Position numbers and translations under genes: made by a program. A DNA stretch of 64,000 bases from Gloeobacter kilaueensis JS1. Its GTDB lineage: Bacteria; Cyanobacteriota; Cyanobacteriia; Gloeobacterales; Gloeobacteraceae. Shown one piece after another: positions 53,301-61,644 of this stretch. The notes under the pieces were generated by a model, which did not search any database, was not told the origin of the DNA, and saw nothing but the letters and a program-made list of their open reading frames with translations. The stretch is taken from positions 682,001 to 746,000 of the forward strand of contig NC_022600.1 in the NCBI RefSeq assembly GCF_000484535.1. The letters are read 5' to 3'. Positions within the stretch are counted from its first letter, which is position 1, and every line of letters begins with the position of its first letter.

Positions 53301-53621
53301 ATTTTGGCGGAACGGGCAACGAAGAAGTTGAGTGAGCGCGGCCTCAAGGAAGCAGCCGAGATGCGCAAGTTGCTCGAAGAGCAGCGCAGGCTCATCGAAA
53401 AGCGCTTTCAAGACACCGGGGGCGACCGACAACTCGAACTGCGCTTCGCTGCGGACGAGCGGCGGCAATTAGAGGCGGATCGGCGGCACTGGCAACGGCG
53501 GCTCACCGACCTCGAAGCGGAGCTGACAACTGAACCCGCCCGCATCGAAGCCAACTACCAGATCAAGGCGGTGCGGATCGAACCGGTGGGCATCGTCTAC
53601 CTCTGGCCTGTTTCGGGGTGA
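50400..53621 (+). CDS. drmD: DISARM SNF2-like helicase DrmD
   Basis: The 1073-residue superfamily 2 translocase has an N-terminal DrmD-type opening (LAPGQVVRVRSRQYLVENIQ). Motif I is ADDVGLGKTIEAGLI (about 132), motif II LILDEAHNA, motif III LSATPHNGHSN, and motifs V/VI VATDAAREGVNLQ and RMEQRNGRIDRKLQ. The C-terminal part is rich in charged helices (about 940-1040). In class 1 DISARM, DrmD accompanies the adenine methylase and helps restrict phage DNA. It starts with GTG at 50400, and drmMI follows 18 bp after its stop. The base composition is similar to the host, so the system is not a very recent arrival. Confidence 0.88.
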   Translation: MTLAPGQVVRVRSRQYLVENIQQGRSAAEATLVALSCLEDDALGERLEVLWEREADAQEVSGTAWGTVAGSGFDQPQKFSAYLHTLRWHCVTATDPKLFQAPYRAGIEVKAYQLAPLRKALLLPRVNLFIADDVGLGKTIEAGLILREMLMRQKVRRVVIGCPPSVVRQWAEEMESRFGLLFQIFDRQFVSQCRQERGWGINPWTTHSRFIISQALLRDEAYAEPLRAWLGDFAPGAMLILDEAHNAAPASGTKYAIDSQLTRVVRDLAPRFEHKLFLSATPHNGHSNSFAALLEMLDPQRFCRGVPIKNAKQLDAVMVRRLKSDLREVGEEFPRREVIALRLAGLDEDAPELLLSRLLADYRRLRETKLKDAPRAQATAAMLVLTSLQKRLLSSIEAFYRTLGVHKKALGRQAERRPFITRNLSLLVTGVGPDDERADLSEEDVVLEEEAQIERASAAGAAEDLSEEIALVERMLQVAGSVRYDPDVKVLALADWLRENLCPDLGQPGARWLDRRVLIFTEYIDTKRYLVEQLESLIVRSDRAEERIAAFHGGMSDERREELKSAFNAAPADSPLRILVATDAAREGVNLQNHCADLFHFDIPWNPGRMEQRNGRIDRKLQRSAAIRCYYFVLPQRSEDRVLDVLVRKTQTIQQELGSLSPVLEQRVERLLEAGIRPEQVAQIEAAIEGADEAGDDGPGLAAVREELESSRVRLEPLQKELADLQELLKISRDWLGLSDNHFREALNASLAILGAGDLVPVSEAEARHDPARARWVFPAIDERFGADPSWAATLDTLRGARQPGQKPWQWRKESPIRPVIFRDPGNLDGKVVHLHLEQRVVKRLLGRFLSQGFVHDELSRACVVLTDDPRPKVVVLGRLSLYGELAARLHDEVIAVAAEWIPPERRGRSRLQPLTLAGQGDVLALVEASLATPRLWEVGESARALLKNAAAQDVEELEPHLKRRSDILAERATKKLSERGLKEAAEMRKLLEEQRRLIEKRFQDTGGDRQLELRFAADERRQLEADRRHWQRRLTDLEAELTTEPARIEANYQIKAVRIEPVGIVYLWPVSG

Positions 53622-53639
53622 GATCGTAAAGAGCAGAAC

Positions 53640-56600
53640 ATGGCGGACAACACGGTACTACAAGCGCACAGGCAATGGCTGGGACTCCTGCAGCCGGTTG
53701 GTCTGGTTGTCTCGCCTCTGGCCCTTGTGCGCGCCGGGGCGATCGTCAATCACAACGTCTTTGCCCTGCAACAGGAATTACAGGATCTGCTCGCCGAAGC
53801 CAGAGAAACAGCGGACGGAATCGACAATTATCCTATCGACTTCGAGCGCTTCGCCGGACGCCTTTTGGGCTGGGAAGCTGACGATCTGGCCGGTAGCGCG
53901 GACGGGCCAGAATTGCCGGAAGATCTGAGCGTCGCCCTGCCGGATCTAGGAGAACTGCTCACCCCCCGCTACGCAGTCTTTGATCTTGACGCAGAGCGCA
54001 AGGGGCTGCTTCTGGTCCAGGTTCTCCCACCGGGAGCGGACCTCGACGCCGCCACCCACGACAGCGCCTGGACGGCCAGTGCCCAGGCCCGGATGGAGCG
54101 CTTGCTGCGCGAGAACGAGATCTCCATCGGCATTCTCTGGAATTCTCGAACGCTGCGCCTCATCTACTATCCAAAGGGCGAATCGTCGGGGCACCTCGAT
54201 TTTCCGGTAGAGACGATGGCCACCGTGGGCGGACGGCCCATTCTCGGTGCGCTACAGATGCTTCTCGGAGCCGATCGCCTCTTTAACCTGCCCGCCGACC
54301 GCCGACTGGAAGCACTGCTGGCCGCCAGCCGCAAGTACCAGAACGAAGTCTCAAACCGGCTGGCAGACCAGGTTCTCGACGCTCTATGGGAGTTATTGCG
54401 CGGTTTTCAGATGGCCGACGAGGCTGCCGATGGGCGGCTATTGGGCGAGGTGGCCCGGAGCGCGCCCAGCCACATCTACGGCGGGCTGATTGCGGTCCTG
54501 ATGCGGCTGGTGTTTTTGCTCTACGCCGAGGACCGGGGCTTGATGCCCCAAGATCCGATTTACGAGCGCGGTTACTCGCTCACCGGCCTCTTCGAGCGGT
54601 TGCGCATCGACTGGGGCAACTACCCCGATACGATGGACCAGCGCTTCGGAGCCTGGGCCGCACTGCTGAGTTTGTTTCGCCTGGCCTTCGAGGGGGCGGC
54701 CCACGGCGAATTTTCGCTACCGGCCCGCCAGGGCCAGTTGTTCAACCCCGACGAGTACCCCTTTTTAGAGGGCCGCCCCTGGCAGACGAACCGGGTAATG
54801 GGCGAGCGCATCCAGCCGCCCCGCGTGCCGGACGGAGTGATCTACCGGGTGCTCGACAAGCTGCTCGTACTGGGGGGCGAACGGCTCTCCTACCGTTCCC
54901 TCGATGTCGAGCAAATTGGTTCAGTTTACGAGGCGGTGATGGGTTTTGCCGTCGAGCGGGCCGGTGGTCGGTCCATTGGCCTGACGAGCAAGCCCAAAGG
55001 CTCGAAGGTCTCGGTGACGGTCGTCGTCGATCTCGATCGCTTGCTTGCGACGAAGCCGGGCGAGCGGGCGAAGTGGCTCAAGGACAACGCCGGGTGCGAA
55101 GTGACGGGCAACGCCCTGAACGAACTCAAAAAAGCGACCACCCCCGAGCAACTGAATGCCGCCCTCGAAAAGCGGATCTCGAAGCGCACCGCCGGGCTTT
55201 TACCGGCGGGTTCTCTCTACCTGCAGCCAGGCGAAGAGCGGCGGCGAACCGGTTCGCACTACACCCCGCGCACCCTGACCGAACCTATCGTCCGCCACAC
55301 CCTGGAGCCGGTGATCGCCAACCTGGGAGCCCAGCCCACCGCCGACCAGATTCTAAATCTCAAAATCTGCGACCCGGCGATGGGTTCCGGAGCCTTTCTG
55401 GTCGAAGCCTGCCGCCAGTTGGCCGAGCATCTGGTGGAAGCCTGGAACGTGCATCGATCCCAGCCTGCCATCCCCGCCGACGAAGATCCCCTGCTGCACG
55501 CCCGCCGCCTGGTCGCCCAGCGCTGCCTCTACGGCGTGGACAAAAACCCCTTCGCCGTCAACCTGGCCAAACTCTCACTGTGGCTGGTCACCCTCGCCAA
55601 AGAACATCCTTTTACTTTCCTCGACCACGCCCTCAAACACGGCGACTCGCTGGTGGGCCTGGGCCGCGAAAACATCGGTGCCTTCAGTTGGATACCCCAA
55701 GCTCCCCACTACGGGCCGCTCTTCCAGAACATCAGCCGCCAGATCGATGATGCCCGCCACTACCGCGAACAGATTGCCGACCTGGGCGACGACGGTGACA
55801 CCCAAAAGCGACAACTGCACAAAGAAACCGAGGACGCCCTCGCCGAAGCCCGTCTGGCCGGAGATCTGATCGTCGCCGCCTACTTTTCATCTGAGAAAGA
55901 CGCAGCGCGAGAAGCCTATCGTAAGGCGGTGCGCCAAAAATTCGAGGACTGGCAAAGTGGCAGCGATTATATCAATGACTTGTTGTCCATTGCCCAAAGT
56001 TTGCGCGAACAGGAAAAACCGCTCCCGCCCTTCCACTGGGAGATTGAATTTCCAGAAGTCTTTGGACGCACCAATCCAGGCTTCGACTGTTTCATCGGCA
56101 ACCCACCGTTCGCCGGGAAGAACACAACGATCAACTCTAATCCAGAGGGTTATCTCGACTGGCTGAAAGTGCTGCATCCAGGCTCCCACGGCAACGCCGA
56201 TATCGTTGCCCACTTCTTCCGTCGCACTTTCAACCTCCTGAACCAGGGAGGAACCATAGGTTTAATCGCCACCAACACGATTGCTCAGGGTGACACGCGC
56301 AGTACCGGCCTGCGCTGGATCTGCTTGAACGAGGGAACGATCTACCGCACTCAAAAGCGCCTGAAGTGGCCTGGCCTGGCTGCGGTCGTCGTCAGCGTGG
56401 TCAACATCCATAAGGGAATGTACAGCGGACAGAAAACTCTAGATGGAATTGCAGTTCCAGAAATTACAGCGTTCTTGTTCCATACAGGTGGCAGCGATGA
56501 TCCTGTTACTTTAGAAGCGAATGCGGGCAAAAGCTTTCAAGGCAGTATCCTTCTTGGCATGGGCTTCACCTTTGACGACACCAATGCTGAAGCCAGCCCG

Positions 56601-57698
56601 GTTGCCGAGATGGAACGCCTGATCCAAAAAGATCCTCGCAACGCCGAGAGAATCTTTCCCTACATCGGCGGTGATGAGGTCAATAACAGCCCGACCCATG
56701 CGCACCGCCGCTACGTGATCAACTTCGCTGACTTTCCTTTGCAAAGAGAAAATTTAGGCAAATCCTGGTTCGTAGCGACAGAACGAGAGCAGGAAACGTG
56801 GTTGCGCTCGGGCATCGTACCGGCTGATTATCCTGGGCCAGTTGCAGTTGATTGGCCGGATCTATTGCATATTGTGGAAGAGAAGGTGAAGCCAAGACGA
56901 TTGCTTGATAATCGAGCTTCATATAGGAAGTTTTGGTGGCAGTTCGCCGAGAAGAGGACCGACTTGTTTCAGGCGATTCAAAGTTTGACACGGGTGTTAG
57001 TGATTAATTGCGGGGCATCAAAATTCATATCCTTTACTTGGCTTCAGTCCAACACGATATATGCAAATACGCTCGATATAATTGTTGTAGAAACCGATAA
57101 CGGTTTTGGTATTCTTCAATCTCGCATACACGAAATCTGGGCTCGCTTCTTTGGATCATCAATGAAGGACGATCTCCGTTACACGCCCTCCGACTGCTTC
57201 GAGACGTTTCCGTTCCCAGAAAGTTGGGGGTCGAATCTCATGCTCGAAGCAGCAGGCCAGGAATATTACGGGTTTCGGGCTGCTCTGATGATCCGCAACA
57301 ATCAGGGCTTGACCGATACCTATAACCGCTTTCACGATCCTAATGAGTTCAATCCCGATATTCTCGAACTGCGGGAGCTGCACGCTGCGATGGACCGGGC
57401 CGTGCTCAATGCTTACGGTTGGACGGATATTCCAACAGGTTGTGAGTTTTTGCTCGATTACGAGGACGAGGAATCCGAGGAGGAGAGTAGCAGTCGGCAG
57501 AAGAAGAAGCCCTGGCGATATCGGTGGCCCGATGAGGTGCGCGACGAGGTGCTGGCACGGTTGCTGGAGCTGAATCGGCAACGGGCGGAGGAGGAGCAGT
57601 TTGCGGGGCTGGCTGCGCAACAGGCACCGGCTAAGCGCAAGGGCGGGCCAAGAGCCAGGAAGCCGGAACAGGAACCACCTGCACTGCCAGGCTTGTAG
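53640..57698 (+). CDS. drmMI: DISARM class 1 adenine methyltransferase DrmMI
   Basis: The 1352-residue protein is a large N6-adenine methyltransferase of the Eco57I type. Motif I is ICDPAMGSGAFLVEACRQL (about 580) and motif IV is GNPPFAGKN (about 820). A long N-terminal region (about 1-550) resembles the helical part of combined restriction-modification proteins. A specificity region follows the catalytic domain and is AT-rich at 56,880-57,150. It would mark host DNA so DISARM spares it. It lies between drmD and the nested accessory genes. No nuclease motif is evident at the N-terminus, which separates it from type IIG enzymes, though this cannot be excluded. Confidence 0.87.
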   Translation: MADNTVLQAHRQWLGLLQPVGLVVSPLALVRAGAIVNHNVFALQQELQDLLAEARETADGIDNYPIDFERFAGRLLGWEADDLAGSADGPELPEDLSVALPDLGELLTPRYAVFDLDAERKGLLLVQVLPPGADLDAATHDSAWTASAQARMERLLRENEISIGILWNSRTLRLIYYPKGESSGHLDFPVETMATVGGRPILGALQMLLGADRLFNLPADRRLEALLAASRKYQNEVSNRLADQVLDALWELLRGFQMADEAADGRLLGEVARSAPSHIYGGLIAVLMRLVFLLYAEDRGLMPQDPIYERGYSLTGLFERLRIDWGNYPDTMDQRFGAWAALLSLFRLAFEGAAHGEFSLPARQGQLFNPDEYPFLEGRPWQTNRVMGERIQPPRVPDGVIYRVLDKLLVLGGERLSYRSLDVEQIGSVYEAVMGFAVERAGGRSIGLTSKPKGSKVSVTVVVDLDRLLATKPGERAKWLKDNAGCEVTGNALNELKKATTPEQLNAALEKRISKRTAGLLPAGSLYLQPGEERRRTGSHYTPRTLTEPIVRHTLEPVIANLGAQPTADQILNLKICDPAMGSGAFLVEACRQLAEHLVEAWNVHRSQPAIPADEDPLLHARRLVAQRCLYGVDKNPFAVNLAKLSLWLVTLAKEHPFTFLDHALKHGDSLVGLGRENIGAFSWIPQAPHYGPLFQNISRQIDDARHYREQIADLGDDGDTQKRQLHKETEDALAEARLAGDLIVAAYFSSEKDAAREAYRKAVRQKFEDWQSGSDYINDLLSIAQSLREQEKPLPPFHWEIEFPEVFGRTNPGFDCFIGNPPFAGKNTTINSNPEGYLDWLKVLHPGSHGNADIVAHFFRRTFNLLNQGGTIGLIATNTIAQGDTRSTGLRWICLNEGTIYRTQKRLKWPGLAAVVVSVVNIHKGMYSGQKTLDGIAVPEITAFLFHTGGSDDPVTLEANAGKSFQGSILLGMGFTFDDTNAEASPVAEMERLIQKDPRNAERIFPYIGGDEVNNSPTHAHRRYVINFADFPLQRENLGKSWFVATEREQETWLRSGIVPADYPGPVAVDWPDLLHIVEEKVKPRRLLDNRASYRKFWWQFAEKRTDLFQAIQSLTRVLVINCGASKFISFTWLQSNTIYANTLDIIVVETDNGFGILQSRIHEIWARFFGSSMKDDLRYTPSDCFETFPFPESWGSNLMLEAAGQEYYGFRAALMIRNNQGLTDTYNRFHDPNEFNPDILELRELHAAMDRAVLNAYGWTDIPTGCEFLLDYEDEESEEESSSRQKKKPWRYRWPDEVRDEVLARLLELNRQRAEEEQFAGLAAQQAPAKRKGGPRARKPEQEPPALPGL

Positions 57699-57775
57699 GC
57701 ACCTGGGTAGCGGTCGAATAGAGCCAGTGGTTGCCAACTATTGAAGCAGTGTTGATCCGTCTACGAGTGCGTACT

Positions 57776-58345
57776 CTACCTTGCTTTTGATCTTTGCCTG
57801 GGTGCAACGGATTTCAAGAAAGAGACTACTTCCTGGAACAAGCGATGCTGCGACATTTTGGTGATGTCATCATCGGTTAGTTCGCTTAGCAGCACTGTAA
57901 CGTCGGGTAAAAGCCGTTCTCTAGCCAGGCTTTGAAGAAGCTGCTTGGGAGCTGATTGGGTCAAATTTTGCTCTACGGCTGTTAACTTTCGCCCATCTTT
58001 CAATTTCGATTCGACAATCGAGGGATCTGCGAAAAAAACAATCTCCAGTTCAGGAAGTGCGACCAGTATTCGATAAGGCTGCGCTGGTGTAACCCAGTTC
58101 AAGTAGCTCTCAAGCTCTTGTTTTCTTATTCTTGCCAGCTCTGGGTCGTTTGTGTCTGCATCCATCACGACAAGCAATGGATGGGGCACTCCAACAATAA
58201 TGGTTCGGGCAACGATAGAAAGCCGATTTCTGCTGTTAGCGACGAAGTAACGAAATTCAAATTCTTGAGCTTCAGGAATAGCTTTCAAAATTGTCTCAAG
58301 CAGAAGTTTATCAAGTTCCGTTTCGACAACTACTTCTATCTTCAT
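57776..58345 (-). CDS. TOPRIM-like protein of a nested nuclease operon
   Basis: The 189-residue protein has a TOPRIM-like pattern: Glu in VVVETELDKLLLETIL and the DxD in LLVVMDADTNDPE, then VALPELEIVFFADPS. These resemble DUF4276/OLD-type TOPRIM proteins that need an ATPase or nuclease partner. The ATG overlaps the stop of the nuclease-like gene by 4 bp (ATGA), so both are made together. The gene is on the strand opposite to the DISARM genes and AT-richer. Function is not established; homology is from motifs only. Confidence 0.6.
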   Translation of the reverse strand: MKIEVVVETELDKLLLETILKAIPEAQEFEFRYFVANSRNRLSIVARTIIVGVPHPLLVVMDADTNDPELARIRKQELESYLNWVTPAQPYRILVALPELEIVFFADPSIVESKLKDGRKLTAVEQNLTQSAPKQLLQSLARERLLPDVTVLLSELTDDDITKMSQHRLFQEVVSFLKSVAPRQRSKAR

Positions 58346-58923
58346 GGGTTGCTCTCGTAGTCAGCTTTTAGATCCAGCAATGCCTCTTTTCGCTCAACTG
58401 CTTGTCGCAGCTTTCGTCTCACACCATCCATCATACGCTGCTGTGGAAGGGTAGCGTCGATGTCTTCAGCAGTCCACAGCAGTACGTTGAGAGGAGTCGC
58501 AAAGGAGGCGTAGAGCTTTGCGACCTGCGTAAAACCAGATGCACTGACCAAAATACCCATCGTGAGTGGCGGTCTCCCTTCAAGCCGAAAACGGAGTTTA
58601 GCCAGCGGTTCTACATCAACTTCTTTACTCAGACACTTTGATTCGACCAGGAAAGTGCCAAGTCGAGTATAGATGGCTCCATCAATTTGTTCGAGGGTGC
58701 CGAGTCTGAGTTGTTCGGAGGTGAAACCGTAAGGCCATCGAACTTCCTCGTATCGTGTACTTTCCAGCTCAAGGTCGAAACCACGCAAAAATATGTATTC
58801 GAGGGCGTAGCCCCTTCCTCCCCAGGCTCCCATAGGTTTGCCCTCGCGCAAGCGTCGCCAGTGCCTCATGAGCTGGCGATGGGTCAAAGATTTTGCTCTG
58901 CTCAACCGCTCGGCATCTGTCAT
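58342..58923 (-). CDS. PD-(D/E)XK restriction-endonuclease-like protein
   Basis: The 193-residue protein shows a nuclease core. Asp in EQIDGAIYTRLG and the strand FLVESKCLS give D-X(n)-E-X-K. GILVSASGFTQVAKLYA resembles the core of Mrr-like endonucleases (a strand and helix after the catalytic Lys). The N-terminus is basic and helical (LTHRQLMRHWRRLREGK), suitable for DNA contact. The ATG at 58923 is chosen for a GGAAG site; a GTG at 58935 is possible. It is first in a two-gene minus-strand operon with the TOPRIM-like gene. It may be a defence nuclease nested in the DISARM locus. Confidence 0.65.
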   Translation of the reverse strand: MTDAERLSRAKSLTHRQLMRHWRRLREGKPMGAWGGRGYALEYIFLRGFDLELESTRYEEVRWPYGFTSEQLRLGTLEQIDGAIYTRLGTFLVESKCLSKEVDVEPLAKLRFRLEGRPPLTMGILVSASGFTQVAKLYASFATPLNVLLWTAEDIDATLPQQRMMDGVRRKLRQAVERKEALLDLKADYESNP

Positions 58924-59009
58924 ACACGCTTCCACACAGTTTAGAAATTAGAGCAGGGCAAGTATGCACAGAGCAACAACTTACACCTGCCAGACAAAGT
59001 CCCTGACAA

Positions 59010-59327
59010 GTGGAACCGAACCGGCAGGCCGGTCATCTCCCGCCTGAGTTTGAATCTGCTGCCGGAGAAGTCCTCGTTCGCTTTCTGCCAACCGGATACG
59101 TACCTCCGTCTCGCATTGGTCACGACCTGAGTCCCTTGCAGCAGCGGTTGCTCGAAGTGCTGGCTGTTACTGGCTCAGCTTCCCTGAGCACGATCAGGAC
59201 TCACCTGGATCCACCCGTCCCCGAACGTACCGTTCAAGAGAACCTGCAGCTGCTTCGTCGGTTAGAACTGGTAGGTTCTTCAGGCAAGGGACGGGGTGCG
59301 CGCTGGTTATTGAATGCTACAACCTAG
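59010..59327 (+). pseudogene. C-terminal remnant of an AlbA_2/Schlafen-like ATP-binding protein
   Basis: A 105-residue frame starting at GTG 59010, with an in-frame stop two codons upstream. LPPEFESAAGEVLVRFLPTGY followed by a winged-helix section (SPLQQRLLEVLAVTG...RTVQENLQLLRRLELVGSS) matches the C-terminus of AlbA_2-type putative DNA-binding ATPases. The N-terminal AlbA_2 and ATP-binding parts are missing, so it is probably a truncated gene. It could instead survive as a small winged-helix regulator of the nested genes. Low confidence in expression. Confidence 0.5.
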
Positions 59328-59640
59328 CACATATAAGGACATTTGTTCCGCGCCATTCCGCGTCATTCCGCGCCATTCCGCGCCATTCCGCGTGATCGCC
59401 TCATGGATAAAATCTGCTACATCGCCTCTATCTAGTCGATTGGTTGCTCTAGAAACAGCCTCTAGAATCGTTCTCAGTTCGCGAGCGAGTTTAGTGTCTC
59501 CGAGTGCCCGGAAACGAAGTGCTCCAGGAAAGAAGGCTACTTTTCTTGTAATAGCTCGAAGGTTTCTTGTGAGGTACGAGGAGGAAAGCCTTGCAGTCTT
59601 CTTCGAGTAGACTGTCTTCGTACCCGTTTTGTAGAAATCC
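59328..59640. other. region with 10-bp tandem repeat; weak reading frames
   Basis: About 310 bp between the winged-helix remnant and the ATPase gene. A minus-strand open frame (59307-59642, 111 residues) and a plus-strand one are open, but the repeat lies in both and neither resembles a known protein. A decayed gene is possible. The promoter of the ATPase gene should lie toward the right edge. Confidence 0.35.
59346..59395. repeat. five tandem 10-bp repeats
   Basis: Units of TTCCGCGCCA repeat five times in a row with single-base changes (copies 1, 3 and 4 identical; copy 2 TTCCGCGTCA; copy 5 TTCCGCGTGA). The unit length is not a multiple of 3, so it is unlikely to be selected as protein. It may be a slippage-prone or regulatory element. 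Confidence 0.9.
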
Positions 59641-60939
59641 ATGATCCGGCGAGTAAAGATTACTGGCTATAAATCTCTAAGGGATGTGGAGATCAACCCT
59701 TTGCCCCAGATAACGCTGATATTTGGGCCTAACGCAGCGGGTAAGAGCAACCTCTTCGATGCGCTGGGCCTGCTTAGTCGCACAGCTGGAGCCAATGCAA
59801 CCCTGAAAGATGCGTTTCGAGCCCACAGAGGAACGCCCCTGGAGGCTTTTAGCTTCGATGAGACAGGATTGGAGGGTCTATTAAAAAAGAAAAGTGCCCA
59901 GTTTACGATCGAAGTGGATGTGTCCTTGTCTGACTCGGTTATATCGCTTGTCGAGGCAGAAATAAAGCAAATGCGTTCGGGTCTGACTGAAGAGCATAGC
60001 AAAGAGCGAAGAATTGTCGAAAAATTGCTGAGGTACAGGCTGACAGTCGAAATCTTGACAGATTCGGGCCATCTTAGAGTTTTAGACGAGTATCTGGCAG
60101 CCGTCAGCCGCACAGGCGAACGCAAGAAGAGCAGAAATCCATTTATCGAAAGTGTATACGAAAAAGAACCGGGCCGGATACGACTGCGAATGGAAGGACA
60201 GTCGCATCCAACGGATTATGAGATGGGATTGGATTATACTCTAGTCTCTCGACCCCTGTATGTTCCGCATTATCCGCATATTACCGCTTTTAGAGAAGAA
60301 CTCAAGCGATGGAGGTTCTACTACCTTTCTCCTGAGGCGATGAGAGCAGAAGCTCCTCTGAAGCAGGTTGAAGTTCTTGACTACATGGGCGAGGATCTAG
60401 CCCCCTACTTCAATTCGCTCAAAGCAACGAATGAAAAGCAGTTTAATACTTTAGTAAAAACTTTTAGAACCATACTTCCGCAAATAGAAAAGCTCGATAT
60501 TGAACGTTCAGCGGATGGGCTGCTGAGATTAACGGTGCAAGAAAATGGAATCCATTATTCGGCACGAGTCGTTTCTGAGGGAACACTGAGACTCCTTGGT
60601 TTACTTGCGATCACCAATCCGATGACACCGGCGAGCGTTGTCGGTTACGAAGAGCCGGAAAACGGGGTACATCCGCGACGTTTAGCGCTGATCGCCAGAC
60701 TTCTAATTGGTGCTGGCCAGCGGGACACCCAGTTCATCGTCAATAGCCACTCGCCTGTTCTGCCCGAATATTTTGATGATATAAACTTAATAATGTGCCG
60801 TCGCTTGAGCGGCCAAACAGTTTTTGAGCCTTTTGACAGCCTGGGCAATCTTTATAGAAAAGAAGACATCGAAAAAGCATTGGAAGATGAGCCGCTGCCT
60901 TTGAGTTCAAGGTTGGTCAGAGGCGATTATGGCGGATAA
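59641..60939 (+). CDS. SMC/OLD-like AAA ATPase (AAA_15/AAA_21)
   Basis: The 432-residue protein is an ABC-type ATPase related to OLD, RloA and AriA. Walker A is FGPNAAGKSNLFDALG (about 29-44). The signature motif is SEGTLRLLGLL, Walker B is VGYEEPENGVHP and the H-loop is VNSHSP. About 220 middle residues form the arm region. The ATPase lacks its own TOPRIM domain but overlaps by 11 bp a gene that may provide one. Such pairs commonly act as antiphage systems, sensing phage proteins and then degrading nucleic acid or tRNA. It lies between drmMI and drmA and is AT-richer than they are. Confidence 0.82.
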   Translation: MIRRVKITGYKSLRDVEINPLPQITLIFGPNAAGKSNLFDALGLLSRTAGANATLKDAFRAHRGTPLEAFSFDETGLEGLLKKKSAQFTIEVDVSLSDSVISLVEAEIKQMRSGLTEEHSKERRIVEKLLRYRLTVEILTDSGHLRVLDEYLAAVSRTGERKKSRNPFIESVYEKEPGRIRLRMEGQSHPTDYEMGLDYTLVSRPLYVPHYPHITAFREELKRWRFYYLSPEAMRAEAPLKQVEVLDYMGEDLAPYFNSLKATNEKQFNTLVKTFRTILPQIEKLDIERSADGLLRLTVQENGIHYSARVVSEGTLRLLGLLAITNPMTPASVVGYEEPENGVHPRRLALIARLLIGAGQRDTQFIVNSHSPVLPEYFDDINLIMCRRLSGQTVFEPFDSLGNLYRKEDIEKALEDEPLPLSSRLVRGDYGG

Positions 60940-61546
60940 GATAAGACTCGGTTATTTTCTGGAAGATAGTGGTCACGAAGAATTTATCCTGGGTCTTGTA
61001 GAGCATATAGCCGAAGAAGCAGGATACCACCGTCAGCAGCTCAGCAACGATGTTAGAAACTCTACCGGCGGCAAGGGCCGGGTCATCTCTGCTCTACAAA
61101 AGTTTTTGCAGGAGCTTAGAGTTGGAGACAACAATCCGTTCGACTTCCTGATAGTTGCAATAGATGGCAATTGCACTGGCTTTCTACAAAAACGTACAGA
61201 GGTCCAAGAGCTGGCTGAGCGCTCAAAATTTACTGGCAACATCATCTGTGCTATCCCCGATCCTCATATAGAGCACTGGTACATGGCAGATCCGCTATCT
61301 TTTAAAAAGGCTACAGATCTTGACTCTCAACCTGTTCCACCCAAATACAAGTGCGAAAAAGAGATTTATAAAAAGGCACTTATCGAAGCTTTTGCAAAAT
61401 GTGGTGTCATTCCACCTTTGGACGGCATAGAGTACGGAAGAAACTTTGCCCTGGAGATGAACCTCTACGACGCATGTCAGAGGTGTCCTTCCCTCGGTCA
61501 TTTCGTCGATGAGGTTAGAACGGCCCTTGCTTCGGTTCTCAGATAA
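60929..61546 (+). CDS. putative TOPRIM-like effector partner of the ATPase
   Basis: The 205-residue protein overlaps the ATPase gene by 11 bp. The N-terminus LGYFLEDSGHEEFILGLV has the Glu and Glu pair expected of a TOPRIM start. FDFLIVAIDGNCTGF may be the second acidic strand, and PDPHIEHWYMAD resembles the conserved Ile-Glu-x-Trp of DUF4276-like proteins. In related pairs (RloAB, AriAB of PARIS, split OLD systems) the partner is the nuclease. It does not clearly match DUF4435, so it may be a separate subtype. The function is inferred from pairing. Confidence 0.6.
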   Translation: MADKIRLGYFLEDSGHEEFILGLVEHIAEEAGYHRQQLSNDVRNSTGGKGRVISALQKFLQELRVGDNNPFDFLIVAIDGNCTGFLQKRTEVQELAERSKFTGNIICAIPDPHIEHWYMADPLSFKKATDLDSQPVPPKYKCEKEIYKKALIEAFAKCGVIPPLDGIEYGRNFALEMNLYDACQRCPSLGHFVDEVRTALASVLR

Positions 61547-61644
61547 ATACTTTCTCGAACGATTGCCATCGTGCAAAAACTACCAAAGAAGCTTTGGAGC
61601 CGGTAGGATAGGGTACATTTGTTTATCAGGCTGTGCTTCCAGAC

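Noticed and set aside
59346-59395. Short repeats considered as a CRISPR remnant
   Set aside because: The unit is 10 bp, directly tandem, without spacers, and no cas gene is present.
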